64,000 nucleotides of DNA, from positions 2,108,001 to 2,172,000 of the forward strand of contig OY969422.1 of assembly GCA_963699215.1 (NCBI GenBank), read 5' to 3'. This DNA is from VRUE01 sp963699215. Lineage in GTDB: Bacteria; Actinomycetota; Thermoleophilia; Solirubrobacterales; 70-9. The translations under genes were made by a program, and so were the position numbers. Below, in pieces: positions 1-8,580 of this stretch; position 1 is the first letter of the stretch, and every line of letters starts with the position of its first letter. Below the pieces are notes generated by a model. It made no database searches, was not told the DNA's origin, and was given only the letters and a program-made list of their open reading frames with translations.

Positions 1-725
1 TCGATCGCCTGGCCGCCGAGGCCGTGCTCTTCGACGTAGCGCTCGGAGGCGACGATCGCGCAGGCCGAGCCGTCGGAGGTCGGCGAGCACTGCAGCTTGG
101 TCAGCGGCTCGTGGATCATCCTCGCCGACTTGATCTCCTCGAGGCTATATACGTCCTGGAACTGGGCGTAGGGGTTGTTGACCGAGTGCTTGTGGTTCTT
201 CCAGCCGATCCAGGCGTAGTGATCGGGGTTGGAGCCGTACTTCTCCATGTGGTCGCGGCCGGCGTTGCCGAACATCTGCGGCGCCGGCGGGGACTGCTCG
301 GGATCGCGGATCTCGAACATCCGCATCGCGTGCTTGTCGAGCGCGTTGGTGCGGTCGGTGTACTTGACGCCGAGCGAGCCCGGCTCCATCTTCTCGAAGC
401 CGAGCGCCAGCGCGCACTCGACCAGGCCGCCTTTGACCGCCTGTCGGGCCAGGAAGAGGGCCGAAGAGCCGGTCGAGCAGTTGTTGTTGACGTTGACCAC
501 CGGGATCCCGGTGAGGCCGAGCTGGTAGAGCGCCCGCTGGCCGTAGGTCGAGTCGCCGTAGCAGTAGCCGGCGAAGGCCTGCTCGACATCGTCGTAGGGA
601 ATGCCGGCGTCGGCGAGCGCCTTCTCCCCCGCCTCCTTGGCCCAGTCGGGGTAGTCGCCCTCCTTGGTGCCCGGCTTCTCGAACTTGGTCATCCCGACCC
701 CGATCACGTACGTGCGGTTGCTCAA
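1..725 (-). CDS. Thiolase / SCP-x-type lipid-transfer protein, 3'-truncated
   Basis: Reading from a TTG start at 725 (AGGAGAG a few bases upstream) gives LSNRTYVIGVGMTKFEKPG, and the frame stays open to the window edge, so about 241 N-terminal residues are visible and the C-terminus is missing. NNNCSTGSSALFLARQAV around residues 84-100 carries the thiolase nucleophilic cysteine, and YVIGVGMTKF is the usual start of the SCP-x/lipid-transfer branch of thiolases. The family cleaves 3-ketoacyl-CoA (beta-oxidation, sterol side-chain degradation) or has lost activity. Nearby acyl-lipid genes (WS/DGAT acyltransferase, thioesterase) fit fatty-acid turnover. Substrate cannot be assigned. Confidence 0.85.
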   Translation of the reverse strand, partial: MSNRTYVIGVGMTKFEKPGTKEGDYPDWAKEAGEKALADAGIPYDDVEQAFAGYCYGDSTYGQRALYQLGLTGIPVVNVNNNCSTGSSALFLARQAVKGGLVECALALGFEKMEPGSLGVKYTDRTNALDKHAMRMFEIRDPEQSPPAPQMFGNAGRDHMEKYGSNPDHYAWIGWKNHKHSVNNPYAQFQDVYSLEEIKSARMIHEPLTKLQCSPTSDGSACAIVASERYVEEHGLGGQAI

Positions 726-852
726 AGTCTCTCCTGTGTTCGCGCCGCCTCCGCGCGGCGTTTGGCTGGCTGGCCAAGAAATCTACCGGGCGGCGTGCGG
801 AAGCGCCACCGAGAGCCTTTCGGGCGGCGCCGTCTAAGTACCCTGGAAGGTC

Positions 853-1614
853 GTGATCGTCGCCGAGCTGAGCACCGACCCGACCGCCGGGGTCGGCATC
901 TTCGCCGCCCTCGCGGCCGGCGTCGTCTCCTTCCTCTCCCCCTGCGTGCTGCCGCTGGTCCCGGGCTACCTCTCGGCCGTCAGCGGCGTCTCCGCGAGCG
1001 AGCTCGAGAGCGCCGGCTGGCGCCGCGTGCTCGGGCCGAGCTTGCTCTTCGTCGCCAGCTTCTCGGCGATCTTCATCCTGCTCGGCCTGACCGCGACCGG
1101 CCTCGGCGCCACCTTGCAGGACCACAAGCAGCTGCTGACCAAGATCTCGGCGGCGCTGATCGTCGCCATGGGCGTCCTCTTCGTCGCCTCGCTGTTCGTC
1201 GTCCGCCTCAACCGCGAGTGGCACGTCGACGCGCTGCTCGAGCGCGCCGGCAAGGGCGGGCCGATCGTCGCCGGGGCCGCCTTCGCGATCGCCTGGACCC
1301 CGTGCATCGGCCCCACCCTCGGCGCGATCCTCTCGGCTGCTTCCCTGACCGGCTCGGCTGGCCGCGGGGCCTTCCTCCTCGCCGTCTACTCGGCCGGTCT
1401 GGCGATCCCCTTCCTCCTCACCGCGGTTGCCTTCTCGCGCATGACGACGGCCTTTACCGCGGTCAAGCGCCACTACCAGGCGATAGTCGCCACCGGTGGC
1501 CTGATCCTGATCGCGATGGGCGTGCTGATCTGGACCGACCAGCTGACCCAGCTCAACATCGAGGCCCAGCGCCTGCTCAGCGAGCTGGGCCTCGACTTCT
1601 GGAATGCGGTCTGA
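853..1614 (+). CDS. ccdA: Cytochrome c biogenesis protein CcdA-like (DsbD transmembrane family)
   Basis: 253 aa from a GTG start. Six hydrophobic segments are evident. The two diagnostic motifs are present: FLSPCVLPLVPGYL near residue 30 and AWTPCIGPTLGAIL near residue 155, each with one of the paired membrane cysteines that pass reducing equivalents from cytosolic thioredoxin outward. In the family this keeps apocytochrome c heme-binding cysteines, or exported thiol-disulfide proteins, reduced. No ResA, CcsA or ResB gene is adjacent, so the partner is unknown. The purine-rich GGAAGG lies only 2 nt before the GTG, an unusually short spacing, so the start is less certain than the identity. Confidence 0.88.
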   Translation: MIVAELSTDPTAGVGIFAALAAGVVSFLSPCVLPLVPGYLSAVSGVSASELESAGWRRVLGPSLLFVASFSAIFILLGLTATGLGATLQDHKQLLTKISAALIVAMGVLFVASLFVVRLNREWHVDALLERAGKGGPIVAGAAFAIAWTPCIGPTLGAILSAASLTGSAGRGAFLLAVYSAGLAIPFLLTAVAFSRMTTAFTAVKRHYQAIVATGGLILIAMGVLIWTDQLTQLNIEAQRLLSELGLDFWNAV

Positions 1615-1624
1615 GAACCGACGA

Positions 1625-1663
1625 GTGCTGCATCGAGCCCCTAATAGGGGGCAAATGCAGCAC
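1625..1663. terminator. Bidirectional hairpin between convergent genes
   Basis: GTGCTGCAT (1625-1633) pairs perfectly with ATGCAGCAC (1655-1663), and an inner CCCCT-AAT-AGGGG stem stacks inside. It lies between the stops of the convergent ccdA and the 92-aa ORF. There is no U-tract. The loop resembles those of the hairpins at 19163-19205 and 54899-54946. Confidence 0.6.
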
Positions 1664-1668
1664 GTGTC

Positions 1669-1947
1669 CTAGTTGTTGGCGGGGGTTGCGGTCTCGAGCT
1701 CTTGGCCGATTGCCTCGGTCTCCTCGAGACCGGCGTCGTCGAGCTCGCGCGAGCAGACGATGCGGAAGCGTCCGGTGCCGATCGCCGAGTCGGGTATCAC
1801 CGGCAACCCGCGGATCTGATCCCAGCCCAGCCGTTCGACCTCGAACGGGTTCATCCGCACCTCAGCCGCCGGGAACGGGCAGTTCCGGTTGTGCTGGTCG
1901 ATCGCCTTGGAGATCGCCTCCAGGTTCTTCGCCTCGGGTGACGCCAC
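1669..1947 (-). CDS. Small conserved-looking hypothetical protein, 92 aa
   Basis: 92 codons from a GTG start, ending just before the convergent hairpin. It is acidic, without signal peptide or membrane segment. The middle reads RMNPFEVERLGWDQIRGLPV followed by IPDSAIGTGRFRIVC. I do not recognise the family. Codon use with strong GC3 matches real neighbours, and the frame fits neatly between ccdA and the cupin gene (21-nt gap), so it is probably expressed. No function can be proposed. Confidence 0.6.
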   Translation of the reverse strand: MASPEAKNLEAISKAIDQHNRNCPFPAAEVRMNPFEVERLGWDQIRGLPVIPDSAIGTGRFRIVCSRELDDAGLEETEAIGQELETATPANN

Positions 1948-1968
1948 GGACGGATTCTAAGAGGCTCG

Positions 1969-2385
1969 CTACAGCGTGCCGCCGGCGTCGTACGACTCGC
2001 CCGGGGTGGCGCCGATGACCAGGAGGCGGATGCCCTCCGGGCCCGGGGTGACCTTGCGCTTCACGTCGGGGCCGACGCGGGCGATGTGCTCGGCGTCCAG
2101 CGGGAACCGCTTGCCATCCGCCTCCAGGGTGCCCGAGCCCTCGAGCGCGACGTAGACCTCCTCCTGACCCAGCTGCTGGGGGCGCTTGGCGAACATCTGG
2201 CCGCCGATGCCCGCGGCGGAGTGGTCGTGCTCGGGGTAGTCGTTCGCTCCGGGCGCGAGGTCGGTGATCGAGATGCCGAAGGAGCTGACGCCGAGGCCCG
2301 CTGCCGCACGATGGAACTTGATCCCCTCGAAGAAGCCGTCGATCGCATCGATGTCGTCGATCTTCATGTGGGTCAGGTCGGCCAT
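1969..2385 (-). CDS. Cupin-domain protein
   Basis: 138 aa. The cupin barrel signature is visible: PEHDHSAAGIGGQMFAKRPQQ (metal-binding His pair near residues 55-57), then EEVYVALEGSGTL (conserved EVYVVLEG-type strand) and later HIARVGPDV. Cupins with this single-domain layout are often small-molecule binding or isomerase-like proteins, and specificity cannot be read from sequence. It lies divergently from dinB with a 35-nt gap. ATG start at 2385. Confidence 0.75.
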   Translation of the reverse strand: MADLTHMKIDDIDAIDGFFEGIKFHRAAAGLGVSSFGISITDLAPGANDYPEHDHSAAGIGGQMFAKRPQQLGQEEVYVALEGSGTLEADGKRFPLDAEHIARVGPDVKRKVTPGPEGIRLLVIGATPGESYDAGGTL

Positions 2386-2420
2386 CGATTCGATCCTACC
2401 CCCGTCCTACCATCGATAAC

Positions 2421-3509
2421 GTGGCCGAGAAGCGCACGATCGCCCATCTCGACATGGACGCCTTCTACGCGTCGGTCGAGCTGCGGCGGCGGCCGGAGCT
2501 GAAGGGGAAGCCGGTCGTCGTCTGCGGCTCGGGGCCGCGGGCTGTCGTGACCACGGCCAGCTACGAGGCGCGCAAGCTGGCCGGGATCCACTCGGCGATG
2601 CCGGCGGCGATCGCGCGGCGCAGGCTGCCCGACGCGGTCTATCTGCGGCCGGACTTCGCCGCCTATCGGGAGGCCTCGGGGCAGGTGATGGAGATCCTGC
2701 GGGCCAACGCGGAGACGGTCGAGGTCGTCGGTCTCGACGAGGCCTACGTCGACCTCAGCGGGCTGTTCGCGCCCAAGGCGACGATGCGGCGAATTGCTAC
2801 TGAGGTCCGCGAGGAGACGGGGCTGACCTGCTCGATCGGCATCTCCGAGAACCGCCTGCTGGCGAAGATCACGAGCGAGCTGGGCAAGCCGGCCGGCCTG
2901 GTCGTGCTGTCCCGCGCCGAAGCCCTGGAGCGCTTCGCCGGCGATCCCCCCGGCCTCGTCCCCGGCATCGGCCCCAAGACCGTGGTCAAGCTGGAGGAGA
3001 TGGGGATTCGCACCCTGGCCGAGCTACGGGCCCACGACCCGGCGGCCCTGGAGCGAGCCTTCGGCCCCCGCAGCGGCCGCTGGCTGCACGCGCGCGCCGC
3101 TTTCGAGGACGAGACGCCGATCGCCGTCGAGCGCGAGACCAAGTCGCAGTCGGCGGAGACGACCTTCGACGTCGACGTCGCCGACCGGGGCGAGATGGCG
3201 ACCCACATCGCCTCGCTCGCCGAGGAGCTTTGCCGCCGCCTGCGCTCGCGCGAGCTCGAGGGCCGGACGATCGGGATCAAGGTCCGCCTCGACGACTGGA
3301 CCAACGTCAGCCGCTCGCATACGGTCGAGGAGCCGACCAACGACCCCGAGGTGGTGACTCCGATCGCGCTCGAGCTGCTGCGCGCCTACGCCCCACCCCG
3401 CCCGGTGCGACTGCTCGGCGTGCGCGTCGCCTCGTTCGACCGGCGCGAGCCCGACGGGGCGGACGAGGAGAGCGAGAGCGACCAGCTGCGGCTCGGATTC
3501 GCAGCCTGA
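2421..3509 (+). CDS. dinB: DNA polymerase IV (Y-family)
   Basis: 362 aa from a GTG start. The N-terminal palm has AHLDMDAFYASVELRRRPEL (first catalytic Asp and steric-gate region) and the second acidic pair in VGLDEAYVDLSG near residues 105-116. SYEARKLAGIHSAMP and SIGISENRLLAKITSELGKP are classic Y-family motifs. A helix-hairpin-helix (GIGPKTVVKLEEMGI) and the little finger follow. It performs error-prone translesion synthesis. No GAAC-N4-GTTC LexA box is visible upstream, so SOS control is not supported here. The C-terminus lacks an obvious beta-clamp QxxLF peptide except QLRLGF at the very end, which is a plausible clamp motif. Confidence 0.95.
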   Translation: MAEKRTIAHLDMDAFYASVELRRRPELKGKPVVVCGSGPRAVVTTASYEARKLAGIHSAMPAAIARRRLPDAVYLRPDFAAYREASGQVMEILRANAETVEVVGLDEAYVDLSGLFAPKATMRRIATEVREETGLTCSIGISENRLLAKITSELGKPAGLVVLSRAEALERFAGDPPGLVPGIGPKTVVKLEEMGIRTLAELRAHDPAALERAFGPRSGRWLHARAAFEDETPIAVERETKSQSAETTFDVDVADRGEMATHIASLAEELCRRLRSRELEGRTIGIKVRLDDWTNVSRSHTVEEPTNDPEVVTPIALELLRAYAPPRPVRLLGVRVASFDRREPDGADEESESDQLRLGFAA

Positions 3510-3522
3510 GCCCTATGCAAAG

Positions 3523-4968
3523 ATGATTCCCATGAATGGGGATCGACTGACCGGACTCGACGCGTCGTTTCTCCACATGGAGCGCGCCGGGGCTCACATG
3601 CACGTCGCCTCGGCGATCCTCTTCGAGGGCTCGCCGCCTACGCACGAGGAGTTCCGCGACCAGATCGAGTCGCGCCTCCACCTCGTCCCCCGCTTCCGTC
3701 AGAAGCTGCGCTTCGTCCCCTTCGACCAGGGCCGGCCGGTCTGGGTCGACGACCCCTTCCTCAACCTCGACTACCACGTGCGGCGCACGGCGCTGCCGGC
3801 GCCCGGCTCCGAGGAGCAGCTGCGCAACCTGGCGGCGCGGATCTTCTCCCAGCAGCTCGACCGCACGAAGCCGCTCTGGGAGCTGTGGCTGGTCGAGGGG
3901 CTCGAAGACGACCGCTTCGCCGTCGTCGGCAAGAGCCACCACGCGCTCGTCGATGGCGTCTCCGGCGTCGACATCACCACCGTGCTCTTCGACCTCGAGG
4001 AGGAACCCGACCACCCGCCGGTGCGGCCGCCGAAGTGGGCGCCGCGGCCCGAGCCGACCGACCTCGGTCTGCTCAGGGACGCGCTGCACGAGCGCGCGAC
4101 CAGCCCGCGCGAGATCGTCCGCGGCGTGCGCGCCGCGCTGCGCGGGCCGCGTCAGGTGCTGCGCGGGCTCGGCGCCACCGGCAAGATGCTCGAGGTGGCG
4201 ACGGCGGCGCCGAGCACGCCCTTCAACGTCGAGATCGGCCCCCACCGCCGCCTCGCCTTCGTCCGCGCCGACCTGGCGGACTTCAAGCGGATCAAGGACG
4301 CGCACGGGGGCACCGTCAACGACGTCGTCCTCTCGGTCGTCGCCGGCGCGCTCGGCAACTACCTGCGCGCCCGCGGCCACGACACCGAGGATCTCGAGCT
4401 ACGGGTGATGGTGCCGGTCAGCGTTCGCGCCGACGAAGAGCGCGGTGCGCTCGGCAACCGGATCTCGGCGATGATGGCGCCCCTGCCCGTCTTCTCCCGG
4501 GACCCGGTGGAGCGCCTGCGCCTGGTGAGCGAGACGATGGGCGACCTGAAGGGCTCCGGCCAGGCGGTCGGCGCGGAGCTCCTGACCAGGCTGACGGACT
4601 TCGCGCCGCCGACGATCGCATCGCAGGCGGCCCGCCTGCAGCCCGCTCAGCGCTTCTTCAACCTCGTCGTCACCAACGTCCCGGGCCCGCAGTTCCCGCT
4701 CTACCTGATGGGCCGCCGCATGACCTCCATCTTCCCCCTGGTCCCGCTCGCCCGGCGCCAGGCGCTCTGCGTCGGGATCATGTCCTACGACGGGCAGATC
4801 GACTTTGGCCTGGTCGGGGACTACGACGCGATGGCCGACCTCGAGAGCTTCGGCCTCGACCTCGAAGGGGCGATCGCCGAAGCCGTCGCCGCCGCGCCGG
4901 CGGCCGAGGACGGCTCTCAGGGCACGGCCCGCGCGCCGACCCGGAACGGCGCCGTGTCGGTCAAGTAG
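3523..4968 (+). CDS. Wax ester synthase / diacylglycerol O-acyltransferase (WS/DGAT)
   Basis: 481 aa. It opens with DRLTGLDASFLHMERAGAHM, typical of the family, and carries the catalytic HHxxxDG motif as SHHALVDGVSG near residue 143. The later motifs VNDVVLSVVAGALGNYL and VTNVPGPQFPLYLMGRRM (PLW/NVPGP block) match bacterial WS/DGATs. The enzyme esterifies acyl-CoA with fatty alcohols or diacylglycerol to make storage wax or triacylglycerol at the membrane-lipid droplet interface. An alternative ATG lies 9 nt downstream. Its last 52 bases overlap the 3' end of the convergent metalloprotease gene. Confidence 0.93.
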   Translation: MIPMNGDRLTGLDASFLHMERAGAHMHVASAILFEGSPPTHEEFRDQIESRLHLVPRFRQKLRFVPFDQGRPVWVDDPFLNLDYHVRRTALPAPGSEEQLRNLAARIFSQQLDRTKPLWELWLVEGLEDDRFAVVGKSHHALVDGVSGVDITTVLFDLEEEPDHPPVRPPKWAPRPEPTDLGLLRDALHERATSPREIVRGVRAALRGPRQVLRGLGATGKMLEVATAAPSTPFNVEIGPHRRLAFVRADLADFKRIKDAHGGTVNDVVLSVVAGALGNYLRARGHDTEDLELRVMVPVSVRADEERGALGNRISAMMAPLPVFSRDPVERLRLVSETMGDLKGSGQAVGAELLTRLTDFAPPTIASQAARLQPAQRFFNLVVTNVPGPQFPLYLMGRRMTSIFPLVPLARRQALCVGIMSYDGQIDFGLVGDYDAMADLESFGLDLEGAIAEAVAAAPAAEDGSQGTARAPTRNGAVSVK

Positions 4969-6299
4969 TTCCAGTCGAGCCGGCGGGCGCTGAAGCCCTC
5001 GGCGCGGGTGTCGGCGTTGACCAGCACCGCGGTGATCCGCTCGAAGCGGTCGGGCCTGTCCAGCCGAACCTCCAGGGCGCCGCCCTCCGGTGCGAAGCGC
5101 AGCCTGGAGACGACCTGTCCGCGGCGCTCGTCGCCGACGCGGCCGACCAGCGCCAGGCCGGCGGCGACGTCGCGTGGCGCGACCGCGCGGACGACGATGG
5201 CCCTGCTGCGCGGCACGTGCACCCGCAGCAGCTGGAAGGTCGCGTGGTTGAGCGAGCGCTGCAGCGGGCGGCCGTCGCGCGGCAGACTGCCCTGGCGCGG
5301 CACGTCGGGGTAGCGAGGCCCCTCGCGGAAGCGCGCGCCCGTGCGCCACTCGGCGACGTCGGCGGCGAAGCGGGCGAAGTCGCGGCTGAATTCGGAGCCC
5401 CCCGCGGCGCGGATCGCGGCGTCGTAGCTGGCAACCGAGAAGCCGCCCGGCCGGGTGTGCGCGGCGCGCGCCCAGGCGTCGCGGAGGAAGCCGTGCCCGT
5501 AGCGACGCACGAGCCACTCGTTCCAGACGGTCGCTCCGTACTCGCGGATCGAGTTGGCGGTCAGCGGCGTGCGGTAGAGGCGGACCCAGCGGCGGACGTA
5601 GCGCAGGTAGTCGTCGATCTCGTCGTAGACCCGGTCCTCCATCCAGACCGCGGTCGACTCGGCCATCCAGGCGTCCTGGTAGGCGTCGTAGGCCATCTGC
5701 AGGATGTGGCAGTACTCGTGGGCGAAGGTGACCTCGAGGGTCGCCTGGGGCTCGGTGCCCGGGTATTGCGAGCGGGCGTAGTCGTTGTCCAGCACCAGGT
5801 ACCCGTATAGGCGCCGCGGCAGCGGGCTTCCCTTGCGGGCCTGGTCCCGATCGGGCGCGGCGTAGCCGAACAGCAGCCGCCCCAGCTCGGTCAGGTAGAC
5901 GTCGGTCTTGCCCCGCCTCCCGCCCCGCCGCCCGTCGGAGCGCGGCTCGCGCCAGCTCAGCTCGCCGTTCTCGACCGCGTGCACGTGCGCGGCGACGGCG
6001 AGCACGCGCTCGACGTAGTCGGGGACGCCGTCGCCGTCCGCGGTCCCGTCGCGGTCGGTGAGATCGGGGGCGTCGATGCCCTCGGCGACCCAGTGCACGC
6101 AGAAGCGGTCGGCGCAGGCGGGTGAGCGCGGCGCTTCCGGCACCTCGTAGGAGTGGCGGGTGGGCCCGGGGCTGTCGGTCGGCCGGGCGAGGGGCTGGCG
6201 GAAGGTCCAGCGATCGCCGGCATGGGCCGCGGCAGGCACTGCGGTCAGCACCGCCGAGAGCGCGAGCAAGGCAACGATCGGCCGCAGATTTGCCCGCAC
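4917..6299 (-). CDS. Secreted zincin-type putative metalloprotease (MXAN_6640-like)
   Basis: 460 aa from a GTG start at 6299, chosen because it begins a clear signal peptide (VRANLRPIVALLALSAVLTA, cleavage after AHA). A zinc-binding HEYCH (codons at 5706-5720) sits in TFAHEYCHILQMAYDAY, and a glutamate in AWMAESTAVWMED about 18 residues later is the likely third ligand, as in gluzincins. The region before it (DGVPDYVERVLAVA) resembles the pre-catalytic block of the MXAN_6640 metalloprotease family. The C-terminal 130 residues look like a beta-rich accessory domain. Likely exported. Substrate unknown. Its tail overlaps the WS/DGAT gene. Confidence 0.8.
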   Translation of the reverse strand: MRANLRPIVALLALSAVLTAVPAAAHAGDRWTFRQPLARPTDSPGPTRHSYEVPEAPRSPACADRFCVHWVAEGIDAPDLTDRDGTADGDGVPDYVERVLAVAAHVHAVENGELSWREPRSDGRRGGRRGKTDVYLTELGRLLFGYAAPDRDQARKGSPLPRRLYGYLVLDNDYARSQYPGTEPQATLEVTFAHEYCHILQMAYDAYQDAWMAESTAVWMEDRVYDEIDDYLRYVRRWVRLYRTPLTANSIREYGATVWNEWLVRRYGHGFLRDAWARAAHTRPGGFSVASYDAAIRAAGGSEFSRDFARFAADVAEWRTGARFREGPRYPDVPRQGSLPRDGRPLQRSLNHATFQLLRVHVPRSRAIVVRAVAPRDVAAGLALVGRVGDERRGQVVSRLRFAPEGGALEVRLDRPDRFERITAVLVNADTRAEGFSARRLDWNYLTDTAPFRVGARAVP

Positions 6300-6380
6300 C
6301 CAGGCAAATCTACAGGCAGCCCAGGCGCTGCCCGACGGTCCCGGCGGCGATACTTCAGCCGTGATCCCACGGAGGCCCGC

Positions 6381-8045
6381 TTGCGCATAGCCCTCGCCCA
6401 GATCGATCCCACGGTGGGCGACATCGACGGCAACGCCGCCAAGATCGCGGAGTGGATCGGCCGCGCCGCCGAGGCGGGCGCCGAGCTGGCGATCTTCCCC
6501 GAGCTCTGCCTCCCCGGCTACCCGGCCGAGGACCTCTACTTGAAGCGGCATTTCGTCGCGGCGAACCAGGCCGCGGTCGAGGAGCTGGCCCGCGGCGTCG
6601 GCGAGATGGTCGCCCTGGTCGGCTTCGCCGAGCCCGTCGCCGGCGGCGGCGACCATCGCCACGCCCACAACTCGCTCGCCGTCCTCGCGGGCGGCGAGCT
6701 GCGCGGGGTCTATCGCAAGAACAGGCTGCCCAACTACGCGGTCTTCGACGAGCCGCGCTACTTCGTCCCCGGGCTCGAGCCGGCGACGATCGAGGTCGAC
6801 GGGACGCGTGTCGGCCTGACGATCTGCGAGGACGTCTGGGAGCATGGCCCGCCGGCGGCCAGCGAGGTGCGCGAAGGGGCCGAGCTGATCGCCAACCCCT
6901 CGGGCTCCCCGTACCACCGCGGCAAGGGCCGCGAGCGGGAAGCGATGTTCGCCGAGCGGGCGCGTGCTTACGGGACGCACCTCGCCTTCTGCAACCTGGT
7001 CGGCGGCCAGGACGAGCTGGTCTTCGACGGGCACAGCTTCGTCGTCGACCCCAGCGGCGAGATCGTCGCCCGCGCCGCTCAGTTCGAGGAGGAGCTGCTG
7101 ATCTGCGAGGTCCCCGCCGCCGCGCCCGCCCACCGGGCCGAGCCGCTGCCGGACCTCGCCGAGGTCTACGCCGCGCTGGTGCTCGGGCTGCGCGACTACG
7201 TGCTCAAGAACGGGTTTCGCCATGTCGGCCTCGCCCTCTCGGGCGGGATCGACTCCGCCCTGGTCGCGCTGCTCGCCGTCGACGCGATCGGCGCCGAGAA
7301 CGTCAGCTGCGTGGTCATGCCCTCCCCCCACTCCAGCGACGAGACCCAGGCGGACGCGCGGACCATCGCCGCCAACCTGGGCGTCGAGGCGATCGAGATC
7401 CCGATCGAGGCGACGATGGAGGCCTACGGGGAGGCGCTGGCGCCCTTCTTCGCCGCCGAGGAGGACGCCGCCCCGCGCTCCCTCCCCCACGACCCGGCGC
7501 GACCATCGGAGCCCGACCTGGCCGCCGAGAACATCCAGGCGCGGATCCGCGGCAACGCGATGATGGCGCTCTCCAACAAGCACGGCTGGCTGGTCCTGAC
7601 CACCGGCAACAAGAGCGAGATGTCGGTCGGCTACGCGACCCTCTACGGCGACATGGCGGGCGGCTTCGCGGCGATCAAGGACGTGCCGAAGACGCTCGTC
7701 TACGAGCTGGTCCGGTACCGCAACGAGCGCGCCGGGCGCGAGACGGTTCCCGCTTCGGTGCTGGAGCGGGCGCCCTCGGCCGAGCTGCGCCCCGACCAGC
7801 TCGACAGCGACTCGCTGCCTTCATACGACCTGCTCGACCGGGTGCTGGAGGCCTACGTCGAGCGCGACCAAGGGCGCGAGGAGATGGTCGCCGCCGGGCT
7901 GCCCGAGGACGTCGTCGACGAGGTGCTGCGGATGGTCGACCGCTCCGAGTACAAGCGCCGCCAGGCGGCGCCGGGAATCCGGATCACGCCGAAGGCCTTC
8001 GGCAGGGACCGCCGCCTCCCGATCACGAACCGGTTTGGGGGTTGA
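6381..8045 (+). CDS. nadE: Glutamine-dependent NAD+ synthetase
   Basis: 554 aa. The TTG at 6381 is chosen because GGAGG ends 5 nt before it and the protein then begins LRIALAQIDPTVGDIDGN as in other NadE2 enzymes. The frame is open further upstream but that part is non-homologous. The N-terminal nitrilase domain has the Glu-Lys-Cys triad (FPELCLPGYP, YRKNRLPNY, TICEDVWEHG). The C-terminal ATP-pyrophosphatase domain has the P-loop LSGGIDSALVALLAVDAIG and TTGNKSEMSVGYATLYGD. It converts deamido-NAD, ATP and glutamine to NAD+. It is divergent from the metalloprotease gene with an 81-nt gap. Confidence 0.96.
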   Translation: MRIALAQIDPTVGDIDGNAAKIAEWIGRAAEAGAELAIFPELCLPGYPAEDLYLKRHFVAANQAAVEELARGVGEMVALVGFAEPVAGGGDHRHAHNSLAVLAGGELRGVYRKNRLPNYAVFDEPRYFVPGLEPATIEVDGTRVGLTICEDVWEHGPPAASEVREGAELIANPSGSPYHRGKGREREAMFAERARAYGTHLAFCNLVGGQDELVFDGHSFVVDPSGEIVARAAQFEEELLICEVPAAAPAHRAEPLPDLAEVYAALVLGLRDYVLKNGFRHVGLALSGGIDSALVALLAVDAIGAENVSCVVMPSPHSSDETQADARTIAANLGVEAIEIPIEATMEAYGEALAPFFAAEEDAAPRSLPHDPARPSEPDLAAENIQARIRGNAMMALSNKHGWLVLTTGNKSEMSVGYATLYGDMAGGFAAIKDVPKTLVYELVRYRNERAGRETVPASVLERAPSAELRPDQLDSDSLPSYDLLDRVLEAYVERDQGREEMVAAGLPEDVVDEVLRMVDRSEYKRRQAAPGIRITPKAFGRDRRLPITNRFGG

Positions 8046-8145
8046 CAGACCGTGAAAACCAAGCCTGACAAGGACGCAGGGAGCGTGGCGTGCTCTGCAC
8101 GCGAGCGACCGAGGACGCAGTCAGGCGCCGGTTTGCAACGGTCTG
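8046..8145. repeat. 100-bp imperfect palindrome centred on a perfect hairpin
   Basis: CAGACCGT (8046-8053), AACC (8057-8060) and GCCTGAC (8063-8069) on the left pair in order with GTCAGGC (8120-8126), GGTT (8130-8133) and ACGGTCTG (8138-8145). A perfect GCGTGC-TCT-GCACGC hairpin (8088-8102) sits at the centre. GGACGCAG also occurs as a direct repeat (8072 and 8113). It starts right after the nadE stop and its right arm runs into the 3' end of the convergent thioesterase gene. It could be a structured terminator or a REP/MITE-like element. Confidence 0.55.
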
Positions 8146-8534
8146 GGTCTGACGGCGATCGTCATCTGGGCTAGGGCACAGAGCTTGCCGTCGGCGTCGA
8201 CGACCTCCGCGTCCCAGACCCAGGTCGTGCGACCGCGGTGCCGCGCTTGGGCCTTGACTTCGGCGTGGCCGGTGGTGATCGGGCGCATGAAGCTGACGAT
8301 GATCGATTGGCCCATCGCCGCCATCCCGTCGTCGAGGACGACGAGCGCGGTGGCGCGCGAGCAGACGCTCTCGACCAGGCTCGACAGCACGCCACCGTGC
8401 AGCAGGCCGACCGGCTGGCGCAGCTCGTCGCGCACCGCCACGCGGGCGCGCGCGTCGTCGGGATCGTCGCTGAGCCACTCGGTGCCGATCAGGGCGTCGA
8501 AGTGGGAGAGGAGGCCGCGCGCGTCGTCCGCCAT
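8121..8534 (-). CDS. PaaI-like hotdog-fold thioesterase
   Basis: 137 aa from ATG at 8534. The hotdog signature is clear: QPVGLLHGGVLSSLVESVCSRAT (HGG plus the catalytic acidic residue region), then IVSFMRPITTGHAEVKAQARHRGRTTWVWDAEVVDADG. Such enzymes hydrolyse acyl- or arylacyl-CoA thioesters in the cytosol. A weak upstream Shine-Dalgarno leaves the start somewhat uncertain, and an upstream in-frame extension is possible. The protein's last residues are encoded inside the palindrome. Confidence 0.85.
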   Translation of the reverse strand: MADDARGLLSHFDALIGTEWLSDDPDDARARVAVRDELRQPVGLLHGGVLSSLVESVCSRATALVVLDDGMAAMGQSIIVSFMRPITTGHAEVKAQARHRGRTTWVWDAEVVDADGKLCALAQMTIAVRPRPLQTGA

Positions 8535-8580
8535 CGGCGTTGACCCTACATTCAGGCGCGTCGATAGGCTTCCGCGTCCG

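Noticed and set aside
24..2018. Very long open frames antisense to the thiolase and ccdA region, and similar ones elsewhere (for example 3885-5810 +, 13632-15482 +)
   Set aside because: They overlap well-supported genes, have Arg/Ala/Gly/Pro-biased low-complexity translations and no recognisable motif. Typical high-GC antisense frames.
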